Counted from the first letter of the stretch, positions 1 to 12,690 are shown. The stretch is DNA of 64,000 nt from Bryoerythrophyllum caledonicum (GCA_963971425.1 OZ020514.1:22293406-22357405), one strand, 5' to 3'. Notes: generated by a model from the letters alone, not told the origin. Numbers and translations are program-made.

Positions 1-1759
1 TACCCAAATCTAGTAATGATATATTCATAGATGAATTTTGGAACAGTATCTACATCATTATTTTTAGTAACCAGGGTCTCTACCCATTTAGTCATATATA
101 CTATAACAACCAAGATATAACGTTTTTGACCTTCACAATTAAATGGTTTAATGGGATCTACAAAGTCAATTTCCCACTTCCTAAAAGGAATTTGTACTAA
201 AATTGGTGATAATGGCATAGCCTTAGTGGCGGTTACTTTTTTGACTCGCCAACAAGGATCACATTTTTTAACAGAACAAGGAGCATTGGCAAAAAGCATG
301 GGCCATCAATATCTTACTTTTGATGCTTTTTAAACTATAGCCCGAGCCGCAAAATGCCCTCTATAAGCATCAATATGACACCCTGTTAAATCATACACAC
401 TTCACTAGGATTTGCACACTGTCGAAGTACATCATCTTTGCCACTTTTATTAAACAATCCACTAATTATAGTGTACGATAAAGATTGATGGACTAATTTA
501 GTTTTATCCTTACTAGTGTATTATATAGAAAGGTGCCCTTAGTTAAATAGTAGATGATATCGGCGTATTCTTTTGGAATAACATCAAGTACCTCTACATC
601 ATCTTTAATCCTAAAGATGTGTACATCTAGAAAGTTATTGTCAATGAGGATAAGCTAGGATTTATGAGCTGTTTCTTGCCGCTATGGACTTTGAATTTAT
701 GGTTACACTGAGATGTGACATATATTCACCATTTTGATGGATTTTTCCAGGTCTTACATTAATAGTAAAATCAAACTGTTGCAACAACATTAACCCACCT
801 TGGAATTTGACCACTTGATTGAAGCTTATCAATCATGTATTTTAAGGCATCACGACCAATATGAAAGGCAAATTTATAACATTATCCTAACAAGTAATGT
901 CTAAATTTCTTTTTCAGAGAAAATCATGCCAAGACCTTCTTTTTCATTTACAAATTACTCCTTTCTGAGGCACTCAAGTGCCGACTTTCAAAGTACATTG
1001 GCCTATCATATCCTTTAGAATTTTTCTCACTGTAGACACTTACAATTGCTACATTTGAGGCATGAACATACACTTCAAAAGGCTTTGACCAATTAAGAAG
1101 AATTAGGACAGGTTCTTTCCAAAGATGTCATTTTAACTTGTTAAACGCCTTAGTACAATCATTGGTCTAGACATCCGGTATTAATTTTTTTTTTGTCAAA
1201 GCATCCAAAGGTGCTGCTATAAAAGAAAATTTATAAATAAATGTTCTATAATAACCTATTGCACTCAAAACTCCTTTTGATCCTATTAGATGTTCATGTA
1301 TTTTTATTTTAACAATAATTTTGACTTTGTCTTAATCAAACCAATATACTCTCTATTAAAACAACATTACCTAATAGTTTACCACATACAGTGGCAAACT
1401 CAAACTCAGCAACATTTATGGATATGCCATATTCTTATCATTGATCAAAACATTTCTTTAAGCCTTTTGCACAATCTTTTTTAGAATTAAACATAGAAAA
1501 ATCATCTAGGAAAACCTCTATGAATTTTCGAAGGTATTCTGTGAAGGCTTTAGTAATAACCCTTTGGAATATTGCTGGAGCATTGCACATTTCCAAAGAT
1601 ATGACGTTACATGCAAAAGTCCCCAAATTTGTGGTGCAAGTGGTCAATGGTCTATCTTCTTAGGCTATCCAAACTTGGTTATTGCCCGAGAATCCATCAA
1701 GGAAAGAATAACACTCATAGCTAGCAACACCATCTTAGATTGATAGAGAAAATGGTAGA
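1..1759 (-). pseudogene. Ty3/gypsy pol, 3' half (RT palm to integrase core)
   Basis: Read on the minus strand, this encodes the second half of a Ty3/gypsy polymerase and runs off the window at base 1. At 1650-1760 is the RT segment ending in YECYSFLDGFSG. At 1438-1647 follows the palm with CNAPAIFQR and a catalytic FLDD variant (EVFLDDFS). RNase H remnants lie between about 400 and 1400, too broken to delimit. At 1-177 is the integrase core, with WEIDFVDP around the first catalytic Asp and then YMTKWVE. Stops and frameshifts are frequent, so it is a relic. It is interrupted at 1756-1759 by element B. Its 5' half resumes at 36120, where the RT reading frame continues if the insertion and one target-site copy are ignored. 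High confidence on family, low on exact limits. Confidence 0.9.
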
Positions 1760-1787
1760 AACACCATATTCATTATATTGGGAGATT
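1760..1787 (+). repeat. Left terminal inverted repeat of element B
   Basis: Begins AACACCATATTCATT and pairs with the right end at 36092-36119 over 28 bp with three mismatches. It is preceded by the target duplication TAGA. The first 15 bp are identical to both termini of element A. Confidence 0.88.
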
Positions 1788-2072
1788 TCTAAGGTTTTAG
1801 AAGGTACACGCTCTTGAGTAATTCAATCATGTTACCACAGTGATGAAGCAAAACATGACTAGAATGGAAGTACAACACCATTTTTGTAAGATAATATGAA
1901 GATGTATAGACAAACAGCACCCAAATTGGAGAATCAAATGAAAGAATATCTTTAATTGCAGATTTAATTCATAATATGATAGAAGTAATCCATATACAAA
2001 ACAAGCATCATCCTTTCCATGCAAGAAAAGGCTTCTCTACGATCCAAAACATATACATTAGTTCTTAGTCAA

Positions 2073-4650
2073 TGCACATTCAGGTGTAGCCAAGCTTAAT
2101 GTGCACTTGTACCACACAACAGTACCACTCAGATCTTAAATCTAATTGTTCTTCTCCACGTCATCAAAATTTATTTCCTCAGCTCATCCCTGCCCCTCTG
2201 AAGTTCATCTTTGCGGCTGTAACCAATATATGGCATTTGACTAGCACATATATCTTCTTGCTATCGTTGGCGTTGCATCACTTCATTCCAAGTAACAAGA
2301 GGCTCACGAAGCGAGTGGCGACGACAACAATGACACTTGGAGTTGAGGTTTAAACCATGCTTTGGGGAAGCACTTTGAGGCTCTATAGTCGGGTGAAGCA
2401 CCTAGCAAAAGAGAACACAAAAATCAGCTTGAACCAAGCTAAATATGCACCCACACATGTCAAAAAACACAAACACCACAACGTGGAATCCATTCAAAGA
2501 ATTATGTGCAATTTAGGTGTTGGTGAAACATGCAAAATCAAAACACTGTTGGTTAAAAGGAGAAGATACTATACATATTGAACAATGACATAAAATAGGA
2601 CTAACCTCAGTAGTAGAACGCGTATTCCCACTTAGAGATTGGAGCTTGTTCTCAATATTTTCAACCGTTGCAACAGGCCGACACGTAGTAGGAATTGAAG
2701 GCATCTTCTCTGATGGCACTGTCGTAGGTGGTTGAATTACACCAGCAAGTGTTTGAAGCGCGTGATCCTATGACGTAGGGACAAACGAAGTTAAAATGCA
2801 ACATGTGCATATTTAGCTCTATTCGAGCTGAATGTGCACATTGCCAAAAAAAGACCTACGACAAATGCAGAGAAGGAGAGGGGGGAAATACCATGCTACA
2901 AGGGGGAAGAGACGATGATTCCTCACGATCGCAAACTAGCACTTGGTCACCTTTTCCACAAAACCTATCAACACTGGGGGACCTCAAAATACAACGAGGT
3001 TGAAGAATAGAACGGGAGGCAACCTTTCGAATGCAAATTTTTGGTGGACGGTTGTTTACTTCATCTTCTTCAAGTGGAGCCATCGTAGAGTCCATCAAAT
3101 AATGAGCAATTTGGGGTGAGTACAAATCATTTTGTTTACGGGGAATTAGATATCCACAATCTTCAGACTTCAAAATGGAATCCATGGAGGCAACACAACG
3201 AGTACTTGAGAAAATGGTGAGCTGCTTTTTTTCAAACATGGAAGCAATGAGAGAACAAAAACTTACAAAACCAACAATAACAAACAAAATATTACAAATA
3301 AATATCAAAGAATTGACAAGTGCCACTTAGATTACAAGATATGTACAATATAACACATCAACACAATTTTGTTTGTTTCCACAGGACTACTAATTTGTGA
3401 GCCCATGATATATCATAATTGTATGCGTTAATTCCATGTATTCTAAGCTATATGGATCCGAGAAAATTGTCGGACGACCAAAGGGATTCTCTCGCCAAAA
3501 AGATTACAGCCCTAACTCGGCACTACCGTGGAGCTCTTGGAGCCACGGAAGCAAGACATTGAGGAGGAACGTATCGTTCCACCCATCCCCTTTGTAGGAC
3601 CAAGTATCCGCCAGAAGCACATTTTCCGGATCATTAAGGACGTGCTTGTACAGACTGCATCTATGATGATAGTATTCTCCTTTGTAAAGGATCCATTCTT
3701 TTTTGTAATAAAATCTCTTAACAACGTCTCCAGAAATACCTCCTTATCCGAGTTCTTAACCTTCAGATATTGAGGTACATTCTGGATCACGATAGTAACG
3801 ACTCTTTCACAATGCTCTTGCCCAAATATAATTTTTGGTGAAGCTCATTTAGGGAAGAGGTAATTGACGATGCTACTAGTGGTGTTCAATTTCATCAAAC
3901 TCCAGACCGATATCAATGCAAACTTTGAAACAACGTCTAAAAATGCCTTGCAGCCTGGACGAAGATACACTAGCTTTGGGCCAACCTTGGCTGGAACTTT
4001 TACCAAGTATGGCAGAGAACATGCATTGAAGGCTTACGTAGAAGACCTCAAGTGGAATTCCTCACATACACACAATATACTGTTCAAGTCAAACACAATG
4101 ATTAACCATGGTTTGACTACTCTAGGGGTTGAACAAGGAACATGGACTATGGCGCTATGAACGCCCTCCAGTGGCTTGACCACTTGGAATTCAGATGGAA
4201 AAGAGTGGAGGTACATGTAACTAAACATTAAACAATAATTAACAATAGAGCACACAATATTATATAAAGAAGAAAGCACTGCACAGACAACAAAATCTTT
4301 GCCATGAAGTGGTGAAAACTAAAGTTATACCTCTGAATTGATGGCCAAAGTTGCATCAATGCGCCTTGCACCAGTTACGGGAGGATGCTCAGAAGGACCA
4401 ACATCATCTTTAATGGAATCCCATTCCAGGCTTAGGACATCTGAAAGTCAGCAAATTTGATTATGGGTAATGAACAAACATGTCCAAAAAATGCAACCAC
4501 ATTTGATACTAAATAGGATCCACATTCGGCTCGAGTCGAGTTGATTGTGCAAGTATATGACTACTGAACAACAGGATGCACACTGGGAGAAGACAACAAA
4601 ATACACAAAAAGTAATGCATATTCAGCTCAAGTCGAGTTGAATATGCATT
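2073..4650. repeat. Dispersed family-B palindromes (4 copies) in gene 2 of element B
   Basis: Four imperfect palindromes with arm GCACATTCAG and core CTCGASTCGAG lie at 2073-2105, 2804-2840, 4521-4550 and 4614-4650. The last is nearly perfect. They fall between the recognisable coding segments of gene 2, so probably in introns or the 3' flank. The same site recurs in an array upstream of gene 1 of B (32007-32473). They may be binding sites for an element-encoded protein; this is inference. Confidence 0.85.
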
Positions 4651-5095
4651 ACCCGTAACAATGACTTTAGGAGAAAGAAAGAACATCTATATAAAACAGA
4701 GACAAATATACTACTACATATGTGCAGTAGATTAACGTCAACTCAAGTGAAGTCTCAAAAAAGTAATATTGAAAAGACCAACACATAAACAACATTTAAA
4801 GGGATGGAAGTGATGTAGGAGAATAGAAACAGAAACAACATCAAATTTACTGCGCCAAGGTTAATACGGACAATAAACATCCATGCTCATTTACAAACAA
4901 AAGTTATTGTACAAAAGTATTCGAGGAAACAAAATTCACAAGACAAGAAATCTCGATATCCTAGTCCTCATCGAGAATCCCACCTAAAGAGTGTTCTAGA
5001 GATGCTCGAGCGTTGGTCGGTGTGGTGACTTCATTTGCAACTTCAGTCTCTTCCACCACGATCACTTGATTGGGTCTACACGGAGCGGCAGAACG
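2605..5095 (-). pseudogene. Gene 2 of element B (3' part; FCP1-like HAD phosphatase domain), truncated
   Basis: Several exon-like segments are visible on the minus strand. The segment 5095-4960 carries a SUMO-interaction-like motif VIVVEETE. The segment about 4440-4330 (DVLSLEWDSIKDD...) ends at a GT donor. The segment about 4216-3440 holds the HAD domain. Segments 3260-2860 and about 2790-2605 form a C-terminal tail, the latter ending TRSTTE before gttagt. The HAD and neighbouring parts are clearly paralogous to gene 2 of element A (20010-27039), which is on the other strand because A is inverted within B. The 5' half is missing: an LTR (5096-6745) interrupts the first exon seen and nothing recognisable follows. 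Stops and frameshifts make it a pseudogene. Exon limits are approximate and the tail homology is weak. Confidence 0.75.
3440..4115 (-). pseudogene. FCP1/NLI-interacting-factor-like HAD domain of gene 2, copy B
   Basis: The order of motifs is that of plant FCP1-like HAD phosphatases: motif I IVFDLNSIL (candidate nucleophile Asp at about 4090), then GPKLVYLRPG, then SVWSLMK (motif II region), then FGQEHCERV, then NTIIID followed by the motif IV region. A frameshift near 3655 is followed by YKHVLNDPENVLLAD, then WNDTFLLNVLLPWL, and the family's typical ending NPFGRP. Known family members dephosphorylate serine, as in the RNA polymerase II C-terminal domain. Many plant relatives have DLNG in motif I as here, and their activity is less clear. 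Paralogue at 25103-25771. Confidence 0.82.
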
Positions 5096-6745
5096 TGAAG
5101 AGCCTAAATCCTAAAAAAAGATTTTCCCAAAAAATTAAGTATAAATAGGGTTGAAGATATATTAGGAATTAAATAACTAATGAATAAGTCTACACACCGA
5201 TCAGCACAAAGAAAGTGCCTATTTATATCCAAGATATAGGAAATAATGGGAAAAGGGTTGAACTCGCACCCTTTGGAAAGGGTGTGCCTTTTCATAAATA
5301 GATATGAATAGATGTGAGGATTTAATGGAATTAATCTTAGAGGTTAATAATAGAAAAAATCATTTTTCCAAGAGGTGTGCCACTTGGATTAGAGTAGAAT
5401 GAATAGCTTGATTTTTTAGCATTCTTGGCCATTACCATAGCAATTCCTTGGAGGAAGATTGGAGTGAGTCCTAGCTTTATGTGAAAAAGCTAGTTGATGA
5501 CTCTAATTGTTGTAGGAGTATTTAATTTCATTAAAATATATAATTATTATTGAATTTGCATATAAAAAGTCTTGTGTGTGACTTGAATAATATGTATAGT
5601 TGTAATAATATTAGTTCTTCATAGAATAAACTTGACATTGTGTTTTGTAGATGCAATTGTATGCATGAGGTATTAATTGTGAATAAATTCCTATGCATAA
5701 ATGAAATATTTATTTAGATCTTCATTGTAGAAATTAAGACATCATCCAAATTGTTCAGGTGGCATGAAATTGTATGAGTTAATGAATTCAATTTAATGTA
5801 TTGCACATGAGTGAAATGTGCATATTTAATATGAAATCTTTTAGAGATTATGTTAGAGAAAGACCCTAACGATGTCAAAGTACATTGAGGATGTTAGAGT
5901 ACTAATTCTAAATGTGAGTAAAGCATTTAGGAATTAATTTGGAGTGAGTAACTTAATGCAATAATGTCACGAATGCATAAGTCGTTGATGTAAGACTTAA
6001 GTTTAAGTATGGAAACTTAAGTATTAAGACATAAGACATGAGTCTTATGCATGTATAAATAAGAAAACTTAAGTCTACAATAGGTGGAAATTTAAGTATA
6101 AATGATAGAACTTAAGTCTTAGTTATAGAACTTAAGTCATATAAGTGTGAGAGTGAAGATACTCTTTTTGCATTTAAGTGTTAAGGACTAATAGATAGGT
6201 TAGACTTAAGTCAGGTTCAGAGTGGAATTATTTAGAGGCTTAACCTAACTTGTGTGTTGATTGGAGTCTAACACTTGTGATGAGTACGTGACTACGTGAA
6301 CCGTTGAACGTACGTGAGAAGTGGAGCCAATTGCATGAGGTAAATTCGTGAATTTTAATGGATTTAATTAGGAATCAACAATGAGTGCAATGGATGGATA
6401 GTATCCAAGAGCCAAAGATGGCAAAGACTAGGAAACTAACTAACACGTACTTTCATAGTTAATTAAAGAGCAAGGTTCTTTAGCGGAGCAAGGCTCTACC
6501 TAGGCACTTAAATCTTTTGGACTAATACCTTAAAAATGGAATGCTAAGAGTGAGGCATTTTAAGGCTTAATTCCCTAAAAACAAGTGCATAAACTTACGT
6601 AATTCAATAGAAGATAGCTTTTGACCTACAATTAAAGACAAACTACTTAATATTAGACGCTAGACCATCCCGAGAAGAATTTAGAATCAGAGGGTGACTT
6701 GTATGAGTCTTGGGTGTTTTGGAGAGTGTGGATTTTTTGGGCTAT
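5096..6745 (+). repeat. 5' LTR of a retroelement (same family as the solo LTR at 10265-11890)
   Basis: About 1650 bp beginning TGAAGAGCC. It matches, in reverse complement, 11890 down to 10265 along its whole length, including the shared stretches near the start (gagcctaaatcc), the repeated aacttaagtc blocks, and the segment around 6660-6745. A short gag-like reading frame follows 30 bp later, so this is the 5' LTR of a truncated element. It sits inside a coding exon of gene 2 of element B; the flanking bases gaacg have no visible partner because the rest of the insertion is lost. Confidence 0.85.
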
Positions 6746-6774
6746 AGAAAGCATAAGCTCTGATCCAACATTAG

Positions 6775-6951
6775 ATGTCTCTTGCGGCAGAGAACAAGAA
6801 GAAGACAGATTCGGATCCGATCTCAATAAAGACTGTTGGAGATACGCTCAAGGGAGGTGAGGTTGCAGAAAAGACAATCACAGAAGATGAGAAGGGAGGT
6901 GAAACCCCACCTACACAACGTGAAAACGTACAAATGATTACCTTTTTGTAA
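6775..6951 (+). pseudogene. Start of a gag-like ORF after the 5' LTR, truncated
   Basis: An ATG 30 bp beyond the LTR opens a 58-codon frame starting MSLAAENKKKTDSDP and rich in Lys, Glu and Thr, ending in TAA. Position and composition fit the N-terminus of a gag protein, but no capsid or zinc-knuckle domain follows. The remainder of the element is absent. The function is inferred from position only. Confidence 0.55.
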
Positions 6952-7039
6952 AATGTCCATTCTATGGTTTTAGGTTTTGGTTGTAAGGGTCTATGACCGT
7001 GGCCCGCTTCTCTTCTTGAAGGTGGGCCACCTTCATAAA

Positions 7040-7410
7040 GTGTTTAGCATATTAAAAAAAATTGTGCAAGAAGTGGTAATCTCGAAATTATCAATTCAAT
7101 TAAATTTTTTGGGAACTCAAATATGTTTTTGAACAATAATTGAAATGGACAAGAAGGTTTACACCACATTTTTGGTGTAGGAAAAATGAAAATAAAAACT
7201 ATAAAGACATTTAAGTATTTTGTAGCTTGCTCGGGAATGTGTGACAATGTGTAAAATCTTTAACCTGGGTTAGTATATTTTTCATCACTAAAGACAATAG
7301 GTTTTTTTAATAATATAAAGGAAAATATTATTTATTTGTTAGTGATCAATAATCTCACATTCAATATAGTGATCTAGAAAAAGTTTTTGGAGTTGCCTTT
7401 TGTGCCCACT
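7040..7410 (+). repeat. Dispersed AT-rich repeat R1, copy 1
   Basis: Shares a series of blocks with 29820-30440 and 46250-46880, and in reverse with 15440-16000. Examples are attgtgcaagaagtgg, the pair gtgtgacaatgtgtaaaa / tgtgacaatgtataaaaa, and cactaaagacaa. No coding potential is seen. Confidence 0.75.
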
Positions 7411-7434
7411 TTGTCCATCATACTACTAAAATCA

Positions 7435-7555
7435 TAATCCGTGCAGTGAATGACGCAGCGAACAATCGCGGAGTCAACCATGTAGTGAACTATAGGAACG
7501 CTGCAGTCAACCGTGCAGTTGATTGTGGAGCCAACCGCGTAGTGAATCATGTTAC
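7435..7555 (+). repeat. Short degenerate tandem repeat (gcagtgaa / gtcaaccg motif)
   Basis: Runs of about 20-25 bp alternate versions of gcagtgaa, gtcaacc and gtgcag. It lies between R1 copy 1 and the left end of element A. No coding signal. Confidence 0.55.
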
Positions 7556-7610
7556 CTTTTTTTAAATATAGTTTGTAATATGAAAACTACATTAAAATGG
7601 TTAGGCTAAT

Positions 7611-7635
7611 AACACCATATTCATTCAAATGAGAC
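7611..7635 (+). repeat. Left terminal inverted repeat of element A
   Basis: The first 15 bp are identical to the right end; a looser match continues to TGAGACA. The target duplication TAAT lies at 7607-7610. Confidence 0.88.
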
Positions 7636-7639
7636 ATTT

Positions 7640-8520
7640 TGGAGTCTCAATATATCATGGTATCTAAATTTAGTCAATTTTCAAGTTCATTAATTTGAGA
7701 CTATGAACTAAATTGAGACTCAATCTCGATTGAAAATGCTATATAATCTAGCCAAATCATGGATTATTGAATTCATTTTGTACGAAATTGAATATCATAT
7801 TTAATTGTGTGTGTGACGATAATAGGTTATTAAAAATGTACCAAGATATACAGCATATCACCTAAGAAAAACTAATACATCTAAAAAAATCATTGCAAAA
7901 ATAAAATTACTCCATGAAAATATAAGCGGCTGGAAATTAGATAATTTCTCCGAGGGGGACAAAATTGGACTAAAATACACATATACACTCATTTATATTC
8001 CACGTAAATCCAAACCTTTTCATTTGAAAGAGAAATAATTACCAATTTCAAGAGATTATACTATTTCCAAACAACAAGGTCCTTAAAATACCTAGCATTG
8101 AAAAGTTAGCATGTATTGTAGCAATCCATTCAATAATTGCTATCAATAGAAAGTAGCGATGCATCAAGGATAAATATACAATTAATGACACTCACAATGT
8201 GGACCGCCATATATACATCAGTAATGTAACAAAATTCCCGGCTCCGTTGTATAATATTAAAAGCAATACATTACATCACTATGTGGAACTACAAACACTA
8301 ATCAAGTTCTATCTACAAATATGCTATGCGCACAATCAAAGTCTACAATTCCATCATCTAGATATAAGTTCAGTACATACTTAATAGGATATCTAGTACG
8401 GAAGAACAAAAAATCAAATAAGAACATGCATCCCCCACCTATTTTATATTGGTAAAATAACTCCAGTCCCCAAAAACCACAAACTCCGTTGAAATCTATA
8501 ATTCAACTAAAGATGCCTTG
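7640..8520. other. Non-coding left flank of element A
   Basis: AT-rich sequence between the terminal repeat and the 3' end of gene 1. It probably holds the 3' untranslated region of gene 1. A 61-codon plus-strand frame at 8199-8384 has no recognisable content. Confidence 0.5.
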
Positions 8521-8521
8521 A

Positions 8522-11500
8522 TTATGTCCACTTGTGATTTAGGAATTTTAACATAGAAGAGCTTGTTTTTCCACGCAACCTAGGCTTCCAAGTTGTTAAA
8601 ATACAATTTGTATACACCCACATTGATTCAGATTCAGTTTCTTCAACCCAATTATTCCCATGACTAGAATCCCACCCTTGGTACGTTTCCAAGTCCACAT
8701 GGCGTTGGGATGCATGTTTGAAGTATTGCACTTTAATCTCATGAGGATGTTCACGATCCGGATGTGGATTAGTCAATGCCAAGGCAATCCAAAATGGTCA
8801 CAAATCCCCATTAGCAGAACGCACTGCAAGTACATAGCCCTCGTACACATCTCTACCAACCCGAAATGATGGAGGGGACAATGATGTCGTTGTCCAATGA
8901 ATGGTGGATCTTCTGCATACTCCTCAACGACCCATCAATCTCATATTCTTCCACCATGGATGGAGCATATCTAGATAGTGGCCATAATCCCTCTCGTGGG
9001 AGAGGCGATTCTTCCAAAGGCACCTCGAGGGCAGCCTTTACAACTCTCCAATAGTACATAATATGCTTGTTCTTCCTCCTATATTCACCGGAGAGATCCT
9101 CATTTGCCACAAATTCCCAAAGACATAGAAACCTAGAGTTACCCTTCAGGACCTCATCATAATTCTCATGTCGTCGCGGAATGAGAGGAAGCGGCTGTCC
9201 ACGAGGCAAAATTGGCCTATCATCTGCCGTCACTTTCCACAACTAAATTCCTCCACCCTCCTTGGGCAACCAATCCCTATCTATACACAAAAATTTGTAC
9301 TGCATCTTTGGCAATCCATCTGAGTCCTTATAGAACTTGAATTGTTGGCCCTTCGTGTCACCCGTAAGGGCCTCTTTGCCAATGCACAAATATCCTTCTA
9401 AAGAGCCCTTGAAATCGGGCACCTCTTCAATGAGGTGTGGAATAACTGGCATTTTCTCAGCATCCATGAATGATATCATCAAGAGTGGAATCATTGGATA
9501 GCTATTTGACTTGAGTTTGGAACTCCATCTTCCAAACATTGCATCAATATCCTCGTGTGTATGACCAACAAGTAAGAAGTTGACATACACTTTACAAAAA
9601 ATACCGATATGAACGAGAAAGGGAAAAAAAACAAACACAAATCTATTTTTATAATTCACAAAAAGAATACACTGGTGGACACTTTTAAGTCTCGAAGTAA
9701 CTTCGCAATGGATCCAACAGTGTGGTTTGAGTCGATGGGGAAGATGTCAAGACTATAATGGGCATAACGAACATTTCCATGTCCATACGCAATCATTCCA
9801 ATTACAGCCACAAGCAATTTCATGAAGGACTCCGTTGCTTTATTCTTGGGAAAAAAATGAGGAGATGCAGTTTTGTTGTGATCCATTCTATCATGGATGA
9901 TGCACATCAACCACGCTTCTTAGTAGAGTATTGTTCAAATTCGGAGCTCCGAATTCGACTAAGACCGGACAAAGATATTGGTTTGAGGCCAAATCTTGAA
10001 TTCACCTCATTGACTTTGGGCAACACTGCACTCCATTGAAAAGAGGCAAAAAGGTGTTTGGAGACCACCTTCTCCCTATTGCCAAGTGTAGTAGTCTTAT
10101 TAGGACTGTGATCAGCAGCATCATCAAGTATATTATGCAAAGTAGCAATTGCCTGTGGGGTATGAGTCCAAGGCTTTTTTGTACCAAAATTGCCGTGTGC
10201 CCCCGCCCGCATCCCATCTTTTGCCTCTCGTTTGTACCAGTAGAATGTGGCTCGGCTAACCCCCTGTAAACTGGAAAATTCACATTCGCAAAACACCCAA
10301 GACTCACACCAGTCTCTCCATGATTCTAAATTCTTCTTGGGATGGTCGAGCGTCAACCGTTAAGTAGTTTGTCTTTTATTGTAGGTCAATAGTTATCTTT
10401 CTATTGAATTACTTAAGTTTATGCACTCGTTTTTAGGGAATTAAGCCTTTAAACATATCACACTTAACATTTCACCCTTAAGGTATTAATCCCAAGGATT
10501 TAAGTGCGTAGGTAGAGCCTTGCTCCTCTAAAGAGCCTTGTTGTTGATTTAACTATGAATATGCACGTTAGTTATTTTCCTATACTTTTGCCATCTTCGG
10601 CTCTTGGATACTATCCATTGCACTCATGGTTGATTCCTTAATTAATTCCACTTATAATTCACAAACTTACCTCATGCAATTCGCTCCACTTCTCATGTAC
10701 GTCCACAGTTCATGTACTCACGTACTCGTCACAAGTGTTAGACGCAGACAACACGCAAATTAGATTATGCCTCTAAATAATTCTACTCTAAGTCTTGGCT
10801 TAAGTCTAACCTATCTATTAGTCCTTAACATCTAGAATGCAAAAAAAGTATCTTCACTCTTACACTTGCATGACTTAAGTTCTATCACTTAGACCTAAGT
10901 TCTCTTATTTACACATGCATGAGACTCTCGTCTTATGTCTAAATGCTTTAAGTTTCCACACTTAAACTTAAGTCTTACATCAATTACTTATGCATTCCTC
11001 ACATTAATGCATTAAATTTCTTACTCCAAATTAATTTCTAAATGCCTTACATACACTTAGAATTATTACATTAATATTCACAATGTCACTTTGACATAGT
11101 TAGGATCTTTCCTTAACTTTATCTCTTGAAGTTTTAATATTAAGTATTCACATTTCACTCATATGCAATACATTAAATTAAATTCATTAATACACACAAT
11201 TTCATGTCACATAATTAATTAGGATAATATCCTAATTTCTACAATGACGATCTAAATAATTAATGCATTTATGCATAGGAATTTATTCACAATTAATACC
11301 TCATGCATACAATTGCATTTACAAAACACAATATCAAATTTATTCAATGAAGTTCAAATATTATTGTAATTATACATATGACTCAAGTCACACACAAGAC
11401 TCTACACATGCAAATTCAATAATAATTATATATATTAACAATTTCACACATAACATAATACTCTTACAACATAAGAGATTTCTTCAATTACTAGCTTTTT

Positions 11501-12690
11501 CACCTAAGCTAGGGTTCACTCCAATCTTCCTCCAAGGAATGTCTATGGTAATGGCCAAGAATGCTAAAAATTCAAGCTATTCATTCTACTAAAATCCAAG
11601 AGGCACACCTCTTGGAAAAACGGTTTTTTCTATAAATAACCGTTAAAATTAATTCCACTTGACCTTCACATCCATTCATATCTACTCATGAAAAGGCACA
11701 CCCTTCCCAAAGGGTGGGAGTTCAACCCTTTTCCCATTATCTCTTATCTCTTGGATATGAATAGGCACTTTTTGGTTAATTAACTATTTAGTGTAAACTT
11801 TATCATTAATTATTTAATTCTCCATATATCTACAACCCTTTTTACACTTAATTTTTTGAAAAAAGGTATTTTGAGGATTTAGGCTCTACACCCCAATAAT
11901 AGTACACCATGCATTTTGGCACACATCAATTCCATCAAACGTCACCACATGGTTGCCATTGGAATCCATGTGGATATGCCTATGTACATCAAGCAAAATA
12001 TGTTTCTGAAAGAAAACACCTCTAATGTCACGGTAAACTTGGGAGCGAAATACAGAAATTGAACACCTTGTAAATCGTTGCGTACAATTTATTGAACAAC
12101 AAACGGTGTTGGCTATAGAGTTGATCAATTGTGTAGTAAGTACTTCCTTTTTTGGTGGGGAAGGACCCTCTACTGTGTGACAAGTGGTTTTGTACTGTCG
12201 AACGCCTACTCTAAGTTCGCAACGAAATACTTTCAGAGCTGCATTGTAAATTCTAGTTTTATCTTGGTTATACAAACTCACGTTACAAAGAAAGACCTGT
12301 CGAGTTGGCCACGCTCAAAGGAATAATACCGAATAAAATCCATTTCTACAAAAGTATGAAGCAGGATTTATACTTGGAGTAATAATCGGAATGTAACTAT
12401 CCAATTCAATGGAATTTCAATCTCGTTCAAGCATTTTGCAATTAGAATAGCAACATGATCATCTCCATGTGGCCAACCACCAGTTTCAGAAACAAATCCA
12501 GAATCAACACTGTGGCAAAGTCCAATTGCAATATCAGCCCCAAATGTGTTTCAAAGGATAACGCGCTTTGAGAACCACGATGCGCGAGGAATTCCCTCAC
12601 ATGCAGCAACACCTGTTGGCAAGGTAGGTGGATCTCGGACTACACCATCATATGAGCGTACTTCGATCTTCAAGATATCACAATGAGAAG
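8522..12690 (-). pseudogene. Gene 1 of element A: DUF7869-like protein, candidate transposase
   Basis: Minus-strand gene whose segments align in order with gene 1 of element B (32609-35496). The N-terminal part at about 12600 has EGIPRASW (B: EVLPRHSW). Then come INSIANTV and the block ending GIDVCQNAWCTIIGV at 11891. After a solo LTR it resumes SRATFYWYKREAKDG at 10259, followed by IHDRMDHNKTA, GHGNVRYAHYSLDI, and VNFLLVGHTHEDIDAMFG near 9563. It ends WDSSHGNNW near 8640. I recognise the GHTHxDID block and overall plan as those of DUF7869-like proteins. About 55 residues present in B between LLRDLK and YKNR, including the segment with QIDN, are missing here. Frameshifts and stops are present. 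The start at about 12690 is by analogy with B. Confidence 0.78.
10265..11890 (-). repeat. Solo LTR (1626 bp) inserted in gene 1 of element A
   Basis: Read on the minus strand it begins TGTAGAGCC and ends GTTTACA, the TG...CA form of an LTR. It is homologous to the LTR at 5096-6745. It is flanked by CCCCA (11891-11895) and CCCCC (10260-10264), a 5-bp target duplication with one change. It splits gene 1 between ...CTIIG and SRATFY, where the paralogue in element B is continuous. No internal retroelement sequence is present, which fits LTR-LTR recombination. An open frame crossing its inner edge (10356 leftward) mixes LTR and gene 1 sequence and is not a real start. Confidence 0.88.

Noticed and set aside
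151..333. Plus-strand 60-codon ORF
   Set aside because: Antisense of the Ty3 integrase relic.
3528..4160. Plus-strand ORFs of 81 and 98 codons
   Set aside because: Antisense of the FCP1-like domain of gene 2 copy B.
6751..6775. tRNA primer-binding site after the 5' LTR (gctctgatcc)
   Set aside because: It resembles the tRNA 3' end itself and not its complement, so it cannot be called a primer-binding site.
10002..10356. Gene 1 (A) start at the ATG at 10356
   Set aside because: The first 31 codons are LTR sequence; the coding frame really enters from upstream of the solo LTR at 11891.
5096..11890. The two inverted 1.6-kb copies as long inverted termini of one transposon
   Set aside because: Each has LTR structure; one shows its own target duplication and the other is followed by a gag-like start, so they are independent insertions of one LTR family.
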